Source: Hyposmocoma kahamanoa
Lineage: Eukaryota > Arthropoda > Insecta > Lepidoptera > Cosmopterigidae
Reading direction: 5' to 3'
Assembly: GCF_003589595.1 (NCBI RefSeq)
Contig: NW_020653851.1
Coordinates: 22,264,443 to 22,328,442, forward strand
DNA length: 64,000 nt
This document shows positions 53,460 through 63,831 of the stretch, piece after piece. A program made the position numbers and the translations under genes. The number at the start of each line of letters is the position of its first letter. Within the stretch, counting starts at the first letter, position 1. Under the pieces are notes generated by a model that was given only the letters and a program-made list of their open reading frames with translations, was not told the origin of the DNA and ran no database searches.

Positions 53460-53748
53460 CAGCTCAGGGCTCATTGAAAACCAGCGCCACAGCCAATTGC
53501 GGCTGTGGCATAAGCTGAATGAAGTCCTTTTGCGTACGCCACAACCGCACACATGACAGTACAACATTTGTAGTTGTTATATTTAGTATTTTTTGTTTTG
53601 CTCTTTGTTTGTTATTGTCTTATTTCATTTTTGTTTATTACGTCTTTTTGTTTTGTTTTGCTTGTCTAAGTAGTATCAATATTTTTTTTTGTATCTATGT
53701 GTTGTGGCGTTGCAATAAATGTCTATTCTATTCTATTCTATTCTACAT
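53460..53748 (+). repeat. LINE-like 3' end with conserved hairpin and (TCTAT)n tail
   Basis: GAAAACCAGC, stem GCCACAGCC (53486-53494)/GGCTGTGGC (53501-53509), ATAAGCTGAATG, a T-rich UTR, CAATAAATG and (TCTAT)n at 53720-53744. Same plan as 13140-13385. Confidence 0.65.
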
Positions 53749-53861
53749 AAATAAATACCCTGTTATCATCAACGTCATCGATTCATTATACGTTCCTCTA
53801 TCGGGCACGGTTGTTCTCTAAGGTGAGTTACTGGAGGAAAAGCGGGAAAAACTCTTAACTC

Positions 53862-53952
53862 GTAAGCTACACACGCCTGTCCATAACAATTGCAGTGCCA
53901 CTCAGAGTTTTAAACCTTAAGAATCGGACGGGCACTGCTACTGCGCCCGTCA
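53862..53952 (-). repeat. Family A fragment
   Basis: GTAAGCTACACACGCCTGTCC to CTACTGCGCCCGTCA, then an S1-like TAACGCACACACTCAACAT scrap. Confidence 0.7.
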
Positions 53953-53973
53953 TAGTAACGCACACACTCAACA

Positions 53974-55300
53974 TTCTTTCTTGTGCACTGCGCTTCGGCA
54001 TTTTGCATATGCGCGTGCGCTCGTTGCTTCGCACAAAAAAAGAATGGGGACCTTCACACTAACAACTAACATATGAGTGAATGAATTTGTTTTAATCGAT
54101 TGATTTTAAAGACGTGGGATGTTGCCTGTAGGTTAAGAAGACTACAATGGAAATAATTATATCAAAGAATGAAACGACCGTAACCGTAACCACGGAACCT
54201 GTGCCACTGCTACTCAATTAAATTACAAAGATTTGGTGTCTCAGAGACATAAGTTAACAAGTCCCATGTGCCTGTAATTTCACCAGCACCCTTACCCTAT
54301 AAAACACGGTGTACCGACACCGTAATGTTGACATTACTGCTTGGCGGCAGAAATAGGTAAGGTGGCAGCACTACCCTGGATGAACTCTTTCACAAGGAGC
54401 TCTACTGCTCGTAACGTGGAGCTCTACTGCTACGGGTAGACATAAAAAAATACATAGTCTGATGTTATAGTCTATTGCATTACTATAAAGCAGCAGTTAA
54501 GTGTGACAAATTTGATTTGCCATAACTCGGTTAGTCGGCCTGGCAATTGCAAAATTCTTTGTCTATTATTTTGTGCCGTTCAAAGTTGTTATTGAGCATC
54601 GTAGCTTATGCTTAACTGTTGTTACAATAATTTTACAAAGTTATGTTTTATTAGAAAGAGTTTTAATTGTAATTTCAGAAGAATTATTGTTCGGTTAGAT
54701 TTTTTATTACAAATTATAAAATAACGGTTAGGTGTACGGAGTTTTTAGGCTTTTGCGATTGCTGCACGTAGGAAATGAAACTATTTTAATGTTCATTAAT
54801 TTCTGATTAGGAATAGTAAATGTTTTTACCATCCTCTTACGAATATAAACGTCTTATTCGTCGACGACATACAGTTTCCTGTTCTTCCGCCAGTTTTCTG
54901 ATCTTTTTTTCGTAACGGTCTATTCTTTCTTGTGCACTGCGCTTCGGCATTTTGCATATGCGTGTGCGCTCGTTGCTTCGCACAAAAAATGAATGGGGAC
55001 CTTCACACTAACAACTAACATATGAGTGAATGAATTTGTTTTAATCAATTGATTTTAAAGACGTGCGATGTTGCCTGTAGGTAAAGAAGAAGTACATTGG
55101 AAGTAATTATATCAAAGAATGAAACGACGAAATATAATTGTTTTTTTCTAAACAAGCCGACGTTTCGGGCCCTTTACAGGCCAGCCGTGACCACGGAACC
55201 TGTGCCACTGCCGCTCAATGAAATTACAAAGATTTGGTGTTTCAGAGACATAAGCTGACAAGTCCCATGTGCCTGTAATTGCACCAGCAACCTTACATAC
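53974..55300. repeat. Local direct duplication, unit about 945 bp
   Basis: 53974-54300 (TTCTTTCTTGTGCACTGCGC ... AAGTCCCATGTGCCTGTAAT) repeats at 54920-55300 at roughly 95%. Each has the same non-repeat block followed by the same family A piece starting GGAACCTGTGCCACTGC. Copy 2 alone carries about 50 bp with GCCGACGTTTCGGGCCC. Confidence 0.8.
54841..54951 (-). pseudogene. Short coding remnant, possibly retrotransposon gag N-terminus
   Basis: ATG at 54951 gives 37 codons (MPKRSAQERIDRYEKKIRK, then LAEEQE...) ending TAA. A basic, coiled-coil-like start of this kind is common in LTR-retrotransposon gag proteins; that is inference. The first codons recur at the edge of the other duplicate near 53990. 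Confidence 0.35.
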
Positions 55301-55673
55301 ATTACGTTTCATTCTCATTCATCTCGTTCTCCATCGACATCCCTCCTAAACAATTACTGTCGAATATGTAATAATACTGGTGAAATTACCGGCACATGGG
55401 ACTTGTCAACTTATGTCTCAGGGTGACAGGCGCAGTGGTAGTGCACCTCAGCTCTTTGCGATTTAAACCAATCGGCGCACGACTTGTTCGACCCTGCATT
55501 AGATAGTATAAAAAAGTAATACCTGATGAAATTAAAAAACAATGTCAAGTATTAAGCTTCATTCGTATCATACGTCTTTTAATTTAACATTAATAGCTTT
55601 GGACTAATGTAACCAGGTAAGGTGGCAGTGTCTTCCTGGACGAACTCTTTCACAAGGAACCCTACTGCTACTT
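55195..55673. repeat. Three-layer composite A[J[A]], copy 2
   Basis: Antisense A (55195-55305 and 55612-55673) interrupted by J (55312-55375 and 55513-55575), interrupted by sense A (55376-55512). Junctions AATAATACTGGTGAAATTACC and AAAAAAGTAATACCTGATG match copy 1. Confidence 0.7.
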
Positions 55674-55679
55674 TTTCAG

Positions 55680-56280
55680 TGAATTCACCTAGAACTGAAC
55701 CGAACACATCTTTATGTAACTTTATTTATCAAAGTGACATTAGTAACTATTCATTTGTTATCTCTAATTAAAAATACGAGTATTGAATTCCAGATGATTC
55801 TGGCAAATGTAGTTTTTAAGACAAGCAAGCTATTTACTTTTATATTATATATAAAGATGTTGCATTAATAACAAAATAACAAGGGCGCTAAATATGTTGA
55901 CCGGATGTCCTTTCTACATAAATTGTAAATAGTAATACCACAAGGCTGTCGTAACAACAATTCATCAGGAAATTACAAAATTCAACAACAAAAATAACAT
56001 TTTACACTGCAATGTAAATTGTTTAAAAATCTCTTTGCAAAATAATTTATTTGTTCAATTTTAAGATTGCAAATCGATATTTTACAATAGTTTTACCAAT
56101 ATTGTTTTAGAACAATAGTCGGATTAACAATGCTTGAAAATAGGTTTGTAATTAATACGTAATCAGTAACATCGAATTTTGCAATTGAGCAATTGCAAAT
56201 TGGTCAAGGTACTATTAGAATTTGTCAAAATAGGATTATATGACAAAGTGACATTGTGAACGATATGATTTGAAAGAGGA
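55680..56280. other. AT-rich spacer
   Basis: Nothing recognised. Confidence 0.35.
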
Positions 56281-56282
56281 GT

Positions 56283-56551
56283 AGAGCAGTAGAGCTCTTT
56301 TTGAAAGCGTTCGTCTGGGGAAGTACTGCCACCTTACCTATTTGTGCCGCCGAGCAGTAATGTGATTTGCGCTTCGGATTTTAAGAGGTGGTGGTGAAAT
56401 TACAGGCACCTATTAACTTATGTCTCAGGTTGACAGGCGCAGTGGCAGTGCTCCTCAGATCTTTGCGGCTTAAAACTCCGAGTATAATTGTTATAATCAG
56501 TGTCACGTGACACCAGGCGTATGACTTGTTCGTCCCGTTGCTTGATATAAA
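56283..56551 (+). repeat. Family A, near full length, sense
   Basis: AGCAGTAGAGCTCTTTTTGA to TTGCTTGATATAAAAAAAATAG; both ends present. Confidence 0.85.
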
Positions 56552-56559
56552 AAAAATAG

Positions 56560-57420
56560 AGAGGGGTGTGTAGAGGTGGTTTGGGCACACGAAACCGATG
56601 AATAAAAGCTGACTGAGTGAGTCGCAAAATAGATCCTTTAGGACAACTCTATTTTTATGTCCTCGTGACGAGACTCTAGCAAATGCAGTGTAATGCAGTA
56701 ACCTTTGTAACCTTCGATGTGTTTTCCGCTCATTTCTTGCAAATAAACATTGATTTCGTGTTATTTTTACTTTACTTGTGTTTTCACCTCACTAGCTCGG
56801 AAAGGCTTTCTTTTTCATTAGAAATTCTCGCGCAGAAACGTTTTTTCCGCGCTAGCGTGGAAAATGTTTTTGAAATTCGAACTTGACGATGGACTGTGGT
56901 GCACCTAACCTTTTCATTTGATGAAAAATGACACGTTCGACTACGCGATTGGTCGTACATTATTTATGTAATATAAATCCGTTGGTAAATTTTATTATTA
57001 TTGTTGACATTAAATTGACAACGTTAACTAATTTTGTTTATTATAATATAGTTCAACTATTTTTCTTTTATCTACCATTTTCCTCGCTATATTGAGGTGA
57101 AACGTTGTGTGTTTTGCTCGGCAGCAAAGTTGTTTTGCGTCTCGTGTCTTGTAACCCTCGCTACGCTCTGGATTCTATTTTCTTCGCTTGCTTTCCATAC
57201 AAGCACTCACGTCAGCACAACTTTGCAGCCTTGCATAACAAATAACTATTATTTACTTAAATAAAGGCTATTCATTTAAAAGCGAGGCTTATAAAAATAG
57301 TTTATGAAATATGTAAATGCGTGCATTAACATTTTTGTTGTTTTGTGCATTGCATAACGACGTGTCGTTACAAGGTTATTTTGTGTAGAATTTCATGAAT
57401 TGTCACATTAATCACCCTAG
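56560..57420. other. Unassigned spacer
   Basis: A more GC-rich piece at 57080-57200 (GCTCGGCAGCAAAG, GTCTCGTGTC) may be a degraded element; no gene. Confidence 0.35.
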
Positions 57421-57424
57421 ATTA

Positions 57425-57650
57425 TTGTTAACCGACTTCAAAAAGGAGGAGGTTCTCTAGTTGATTGTATTTTTTTCTGTTGTATGTTCGGCATTTGTGA
57501 ACAGATTCTGATGATTCTTTTTGTTTTTGTTGGAAATGCGGTACCTGAGTATTGGTTCTATTTAAATTTGAAGACAATTTTTTAACTGTAAGGGTGGCAA
57601 ACTAGGGGATGAATCCGGTTTCGTGCACTTTCCGGTAATCGATTATTATG
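57425..57650 (+). repeat. Family E, 5' two thirds
   Basis: AACCGACTTCAAAAAGGAGG to GGTGGCAAACTAGGGGATGA and CACTTTCCGGTAATCGATT. Confidence 0.8.
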
Positions 57651-58540
57651 TTTGTAGTTTCAGTTTTCAGTTTCATTTAAAAATTTCTTTATTAACATAA
57701 ACATGTACACAGTGTACTTACCTCTGTTTTGTCTATTGATCCAAATGATAGAGTTCAATCTGTAATCCGTATCAAATCTTCACAAAAAATAACACAAAAT
57801 TCACTTAAAAAACTAAACCGAGAACCAATAAAAACTCATGAAAATCACGTTTAAATAACATTTTAAACTGCACTACAGAGTACAATGCACGGACAGCGTT
57901 CGAAATTTTAAAAAGTGATTATTGCAAACAGCGCGGGCGCAGCGGCGATACGCCCCGTAACGACTGAATGCTGAATTCAAAATCCTCCCTTTGTTTGACG
58001 TTCCGTTTTATGTTTGGTGATTGTATACAGTTGTTTATAATACTCCTATGTAATCAAATGACACTCCAATACCTCAATTACATAAACATATATTGATACA
58101 TAGTTTCACGGTGGTTTTTGTTATTATTTCTATTCTTCTGCTGTTTATTCTTCTTTAATATACCTTCTTTATAAATATTACATGCATTAATGGACGTAAA
58201 AGGTTCAATTATGCTAATAAGTTAATAAATTCATATGAACAAATTTGCTAGGGCCACATATAAAGGGTTTTCCATTAAGGGCAGGTAAATTTTCACAGTT
58301 AATAGCGACCATATTATTGAGGCTGCTTTTGTCAAATCTGTGTTTATTTTTCAGTCAATGGAGACAAATCATCATAGCAAGTTAAAGCGTCGAACAACAC
58401 GTGCATATGATAAAAATTTATTATCAAAAAGGGTGTTCTATTGTGGTCCGTAACATTGGTTTAATTGAAAACACAAATATATCGTCTGCTTAAAGGTAAA
58501 ACCACTTACGTGACATTTTTCACAAAAAATCTTCAAACTA
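57651..58540. other. Unassigned spacer
   Basis: Nothing recognised. Confidence 0.35.
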
Positions 58541-58550
58541 TGTACCAGTT

Positions 58551-58802
58551 TGATACCTCCAAGGAACACTACACCAACTTATTTTTTTAACCTATTCTGT
58601 TTTTATTTTGTTTTCTGTTTCTTTATTTTTTGTCACAAAATTAGTTTTTTTTGTTTCCTTTTGTTTCGAATTTTGTTCTTGTTTTTAATTTTTTTTTCAC
58701 AAAATTCGGGGAGCATAATATTAGTAAATAATATGGTTGTTTACAAAAATAACAGAAAATGACCAAACAATAAAATTGGCGTAGTGTTCATTGGCGGTAT
58801 CG
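58551..58802 (+). mobile_element. Family F MITE, copy F2 (252 bp)
   Basis: TIRs TGATACCTCCAAGGAACACT and complement of CGATACCGCCAATGAACACT. Flanked by AGTT (58547-58550 and 58803-58806). T-rich interior with mirrored TTTTGTTTC tracts. Parallel to F1. Confidence 0.8.
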
Positions 58803-58879
58803 AGTTGTAAGAAATTCATCGACTTTCTGCAGATAAAACCTTGTTACCTCTTGTTCATATGTATGTAAAAGACTTTTTA

Positions 58880-59250
58880 ATTGAAATTTGTAATGAATAT
58901 AGAATTATACCGAATTCCGTATTCTCTGTTTTTCTATCGGATACATTTCGGGGAGTATACGCAGAAACTTTTCAATTTAGTTCCACCCTCACCTTCCTGC
59001 TTTAGTCGATTAGAAAGTCCGGAACACTCCATACTTATGTCGTTGATATACCACCTTTTCGCACTAAGCGCTTTGCTTCCTCCTTTCTGATGCGTACGGC
59101 AAAGGAACGGAATACTCTATCTGTGTTTCCCGAAAAGTACAATTTGGGCTATTCAAGGCTAGAATATAAATATCTATTCCTATTCCTATATCCCATCCTC
59201 GCTTAACATCAGGTGAGATTGTGGGCAAGCGTGTGTCTATTATATATTAA
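58880..59250 (+). pseudogene. CR1/jockey-group LINE RT tail, degraded
   Basis: FYRIHFGEYTQKLFNLVPPS parallels YRLYHGECSEELFNLIPSS of the LINE at 49546. After frameshifts comes NTLSVFPEKYNLG, CATCAGGTGAGATTGTGGGC and an A run at about 59250. Confidence 0.7.
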
Positions 59251-59640
59251 AAAAAAAAGATTTTGGGCAGAAATGGGTATAAACCCGGTTAAAATCTGGG
59301 CAGGTTGATTGGGTTTTAACTCACTGCCCATCTATATGCCCGATTAAACACATTGTCCGTAACATGTACGTACAATATTTAAAATTAGTATGCTCTGTAG
59401 CGCGTGATGACTAATGATTTCGATATTCGACTCGTTAACAATTACTATTCCTGTCATTCGACAGACAAATTAGTAATTTACTAATTTTCTGCCTATCCCT
59501 CCCTGATACACGGGAAATACCGTAAATATGACGGGGACAGGAATATCTTGATGTGGTGAATGCTTCAGAGTAGTTTCGACATATGCCGAATTTTTTGAGA
59601 TATCATAAAAAACCATAACCCAGTTTTAGAATATTGAAAT
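59251..59640. other. Unassigned spacer
   Basis: Nothing recognised. Confidence 0.3.
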
Positions 59641-59647
59641 TGTTTAA

Positions 59648-60202
59648 CACGTTAGTCGCCGACTACAATTTTCAAAAATGTTCGAAATATGACATTGGCT
59701 TATATGACTGTTTTTGGTCTCATTTGTATACGTATATAATTTTTTTCGCTATATTCATTATTTGGGTCTAGTTTGGGATTATATTTAGTGCCGGGCATTT
59801 TAACCAAGGCAGAGTATGTACACGTAATGTTCGATCGATGTTTACCTAAAACTGACGTACGTCTTTCATTCGAGATTAACAATTCACATTACCCATTTTT
59901 TTGCTTAGTTTGTAGGCTTTTAAATCCAATTTGAAATTAAAGTAATTTTTTTTTTATTAGAAATATACATACTTTTTCCTCTTAGTCGAGAAAAGTATGT
60001 ATGCCATCAAAAATCCTAAAAACTAAGTGGCAACAGCAGTTGGTCAGGGCAACGCCGGTCATGTTATATGGCTAAATACGTTTGCCACATGCGGCGTGAA
60101 CGAGCATCACAAATTTAGGTGCGTCGTGCCATTTTAATCCCCCACGGCCCCAATAGGCAGATGAGATGCCGGTCATTTTGACCCACCACGGCGATGAACG
60201 TG
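59648..60202 (+). mobile_element. Family L piggyBac-like MITE, copy L1 (555 bp)
   Basis: Terminal CACGTTAGTCGCCG and complement of CACGTTCATCGCCG. TTAA on both sides (59644-59647, 60203-60206). No coding sequence. It lies next to family M, whose sequence resumes after the right TTAA. Confidence 0.8.
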
Positions 60203-60206
60203 TTAA

Positions 60207-60358
60207 TGATATTTCAGCTATGCATCGTTAGGGTAAGTTCCGATAAATCGAACATGTTAACTAATTTTAACTGGTTTTAAAAGATAATCTTGTGCTCTAT
60301 TTGTTGCTATTTAAAACGGTTATTTGACCATTTGTCACTTAGCTGCGTTGTAGTTAGT
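60207..60358 (+). repeat. Family M repeat
   Basis: ATATTTCAGCTATGCATCGTT, AAGTTCCGATAAATCGAACA and AATCTTGTGCTCTATTTGTTG; reverse match at 43255-43862. Confidence 0.7.
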
Positions 60359-60574
60359 GGATAGCAGAATTAATAATAATCATACATACATAAGCTCACG
60401 CCTTAGTCCTACAGGAGAGGTAGAGTCGAATGATTTGCCCTTTCGAACGATTAGTATTAGTAACATTCAAAGTCTCATATCGCACATATCCATATACTTC
60501 AATGCAAATACGCAATGGTACAGGGACAAGAGCATGTCAAGCTTGGCATTTAAGATTTAAATACAACCCTATAT

Positions 60575-60640
60575 TGCTTACGTTAAGGGCGATCTAAAGT
60601 ACAAAGCGTCAAGCTTGACGTGCCCTTGACTGTGTGTCAA
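60575..60640 (+). repeat. Family N repeat, copy 2
   Basis: ATTGCTTACGTTAAGGGCG and ATCTAAAGTACAAAGCGTC with a CGTCAAGCTTGACG palindrome. Confidence 0.5.
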
Positions 60641-60654
60641 ATATACTTTTTTAT

Positions 60655-60850
60655 TTTTAACTGACTTGAAAAAAAGGAGGAGGTTCTCAACTTGTCTGTA
60701 TTCTTTTAGTGCGTCTGTCACGCGATAACTCCGACAATTGTGAACCGATTTTGATGATTTTTTTTTGTTAAAAAGAGGGTAATTTGAAGAATATACGCTA
60801 CTTCTAAGGGTGGCAAACTAGGGGATGAATCCTGTTTCACGCACTTTCAA
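60655..60850 (+). repeat. Family E, sense
   Basis: AACTGACTTGAAAAAAAGGAG to GGTGGCAAACTAGGGGATGA and CACGCACTTTCAAG, running directly into family A. Confidence 0.8.
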
Positions 60851-61078
60851 GTAGCAGTAGAGCTCCTTGTAAAATAGTTCGTCCAGGGAAGTGCTACCAC
60901 CTTACCTATTTCTGCCGCCAAGCAGTAATGTCAGCAAGGGTAAGGGTGCTGGTGAAATTACAGGCACATGGGACATGTCAACTTATGTCTCAGGTGACAA
61001 GCGCAGTGGTAGTGCCCCTAAGATCTTTGCGATTAAAAGCTCTGATGACACTACAATTATTACGAACAGGCGTGTAGC
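60847..61078 (+). repeat. Family A, sense, cut by D5
   Basis: AAGTAGCAGTAGAGCTCCTTG to ACGAACAGGCGTGTAGC; the last ~50 bp is replaced by D5. Confidence 0.85.
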
Positions 61079-61405
61079 CATCGAGTATATAACCAGAAAT
61101 AGAGACGAAATGTCATTTAATTTGTTTGAAAACTATTCTGCCATATCATTACTGTGACAACTGCGCTCCGATTGGCCAGCCCGAATTCGAAACAATTGAC
61201 GGGTGTCGTCAATGAGTGTCGTCAACTGTTTCACTTCAAATCGACCAGTTAACTTGAGCTTTGCTATAATGGACGAAAATTGCAAAATTACATATTTAAT
61301 ATTTAATTACCGATGAAATGAGATTCCGTTTGTTTTGTAATTAGATGTTTTGCTGTTTTTCTCACACCACCGAATAGAACAGCACGCTATTGTTAGAGAT
61401 ATTTA
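61079..61405 (-). mobile_element. Family D copy D5, truncated
   Basis: Starts CATCGAGTATATAACCAGAA. On -, the exon start reads ATAGCG (ATG lost), then ACCSIRWCEKNSKTS with all cysteines kept and the donor CATCG|GTAATTA intact. The 5' UTR side and second TIR are deleted after about 61405. Confidence 0.85.
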
Positions 61406-61522
61406 CTCCTTAAAGTATAGTTTATAAACATTTATATTCAGGGTAAACTTACAAAACGCTACTTACGGTATGTTTTCAATAAATAAACACCGAAATCACC
61501 AGCCCAAACAATAACACACACG

Positions 61523-61742
61523 ATTGTCGTGACGTATTTTTGAAGTTGTTTATTTTTTTTAAATGACAGACCCAGGCATTAAAAACTTTATGGTTTGCTA
61601 GAGTAGTTACCGAAATAGCAATTAATATTAGTTCTTTTACCTGTTATAACTTCGATGTCCGATAAATCGGTATAAAATCATCACCGGCACCTCTAGATGT
61701 GGTATGCGTCTACGGCTGCTTGTATCGCGTGAGCGGTTATGT
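61523..61742 (-). repeat. Family I repeat, copy 2
   Basis: Close match to 47772-47990 with an 8-bp insertion (CTCTAGAT). Confidence 0.65.
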
Positions 61743-61744
61743 CC

Positions 61745-62045
61745 TATGCAATAAGTCGGTTAACAGCATGTGGCATACACGACAAAACATATTATAAAAT
61801 TGAGGGTGCTCATACACCATAACACCAAAGCGTTCAATAGTAAAAACAGGACAATGTTGCACCGGTTTCGGTTACCCCTTGTAACGTAAATACCATGAAA
61901 TGACTCTGCATTGTTTTTTTTAAATATCAGACTGAGATCCTGCTCTCAAACTTGTGAATTCCCCGCACTATGAGATCAAAGAAATTCCGAGACTGTGCTA
62001 TGAGTATAAAGATCAGATTCAATTTAAAAAAGTTCGTTTGCCATA
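61745..62045. other. Unassigned spacer
   Basis: Nothing recognised. Confidence 0.3.
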
Positions 62046-62049
62046 TTCC

Positions 62050-62130
62050 TACTCCTAGGAATCGAAACTAGGACCTCCTTATCCAGAGCCTATAGCGCTA
62101 ACCGTTGGGCAGCTGTCGTCGAATAGAGAA
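62050..62130 (-). repeat. tRNA-like SINE head, antisense
   Basis: On -, TGCCCAACGGTTAGCG (A-box-like), a possible anticodon-arm region and CCTAG-TTTCGAT-TCCTAGG (T-arm with a 7-nt loop). No perfect acceptor stem, so a SINE head or tRNA relic. Confidence 0.55.
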
Positions 62131-62274
62131 TCGCACCCATTTTGGTTAAGGCCAAAGAGTTAAAGATTCGACTAATAACGATTACCGTATTGCGAATGCT
62201 GCAATTCTAAATAATAGAGTTAAATACAGCGTTACCAGGATCCTTGAGTCGAAAATTACATCTCATTTTCTGAT

Positions 62275-62940
62275 AATATAGAGTACTAAAAAAATCAACC
62301 TTAAAAGTTCGTAGAATTACATCCAATAGTCAAGTTTTAAATCGGGTTCATCTCGAGTTCTTAGGTTTTCGCGATTGTTACACATAGGAAATGAAATTAT
62401 TTTTCCAGATTTATTTATTTATTTAAAAGGCGTACATTTGTTTTTTCAACCAAACCGACGTTTCGGGCCCTTTACAGATTCCAGGTCAACCGTGACCATG
62501 GGACCTGCGTCCTGATTTTGATTCAAAACGGAATCGACCCTAGATAGTCTCGAAATCAGATGGGTTTCTGAGCGAGAAGATGAATCTGATTCCTATTATA
62601 TCTTTCTAATTTGTGAGTTAAATCAACTATTGTTCCGATTAGAAATATCAAAGTTTCCGATTGACCAGTTGTGAATCGCAATCGTGCATCTCGACTCGGA
62701 AAAGACGCAGTTTCCGATCGGAAGAGGCGATTAAAATGAAACGTCGGTTTGTTTGAAAAAACAAATATACGCGATTTAAATTCGGAAAAATAGTTTCATT
62801 TCCTGTCGGAGTCATCCTCTAGTTTTCCACCCTTAGAGGTGAAATAATTTTTTCAAATTTAAAAGGGACCCGTACTGAGGTACCCTCTTTCCAAAAACAA
62901 AAGAATCATCAAAATCGGTTCACAAATGCCGATGAGATCC
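62275..62940 (-). repeat. Family E interrupted by foldback element H
   Basis: Antisense E at 62275-62350 and 62801-62940 (CCACCCTTAGAGGTGAAATA ... CATCAAAATCGGTTCACAAA) is collinear once 62351-62800 is removed. Confidence 0.65.
62351..62800. mobile_element. Foldback element H
   Basis: Left arm about 62385-62465 (GGAAATGAAATTATTTTTCC ... TTTTTTCAACCAAACCGACG then TTTC) pairs with right arm about 62735-62800 read in reverse. The inner ends carry GAAACGTCGG. A piece of the same outer arm (GCGATTGCTGCACGTAGGAA) lies at about 54758. Confidence 0.6.
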
Positions 62941-63255
62941 TTGTATTAATAATTATAACAATGAAGTGGAGTAAGTTCACACAAAAGAATTGAATATGAA
63001 ATTAATTCAAATTTCATTACAGTTAATAGCGACATCTCTAGCCAGGGCTGGTAGATGTAAAATTATCTAGCTGGGTGACGAAAAACTATCATAGATGGCG
63101 CTACGAGTAAAAAGTCGTTGACAAACAAATACAAAGATCCGACTGGCTTAGTTGACATAGCGTTTGCCACGGTTTGCTAGAAGACGTCGGTTCGAATCCG
63201 GCTGGATCGAAGGATTTTTTCTTAGTGTTCGATCTTTATATTAATAATTATAATT
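62940..63255 (+). repeat. Family C tail followed by another C copy
   Basis: 62942-63005 is a C tail (GAAGTGGAGTAAGTTCACAC). 63020-63255 is a second copy with AGATGGCGCTACGAGTAAAA, tRNA-like CTGGCTTAGTTGACATAG and B-box GGTTCGAATCC. Confidence 0.75.
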
Positions 63256-63535
63256 CCCTATTCTATGTCAGTACGTAGTTAGCATACTTGTGTTATTATA
63301 CTATAGTATAGATGAAAGTTATTCTGTAAGGCGTCTAGTTACGGCAGTTAGTCAGGCGGGAAAGACTATAATCTTAAATAGTACTTACAGATTGCATCGA
63401 TCGTCAATCCGCTTGACAAGTACAGCAATTATGGGCAAATCCTCAAATTTTATGGTACATTATCTGACTGACAATATTTGTGACTAATGACAAATTTATG
63501 CGGTCCGTGACCGTAGTTAGTATTCAAGTTTCTGA
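63256..63535. other. Unassigned spacer
   Basis: Nothing recognised. Confidence 0.3.
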
Positions 63536-63539
63536 AAGT

Positions 63540-63660
63540 AGTGGTAGTGGGAGAACGGTTGCTTTTCAATTTGAGAGTTTGACGGTGCGAATCTCTGTGG
63601 TGGCACGTACCTATGAGTTTAGTTTCTAAATCATGCACATCTGTATGACAACCAAGAGTG
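63540..63660 (+). repeat. Possible tRNA-derived SINE
   Basis: GTGGGAGAACGGTTGC (A-box-like) and GACGGTGCGAATCTC (B-box-like) with CACGTACCTATGAGTTTAG after. Decayed; moderate support only. Confidence 0.4.
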
Positions 63661-63831
63661 CCATTTTTAGTACCTCCGATGACGTAACAAGCGCTGTTTA
63701 GTGATGGGAAACTTCCTTCGTCACTAAAGCGATTGATATAATGATTTTTCAAGTATTTGTTGATTATAAGAAGCCGTGAAATATTAATATAGTAAAATAA
63801 TACCAGAATAAGATAATCATCGAATATAATA

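Noticed and set aside
53519..53821. 100-codon hydrophobic ORF
   Set aside because: It is a translated T-rich LINE 3' UTR; the apparent membrane protein is a composition effect.
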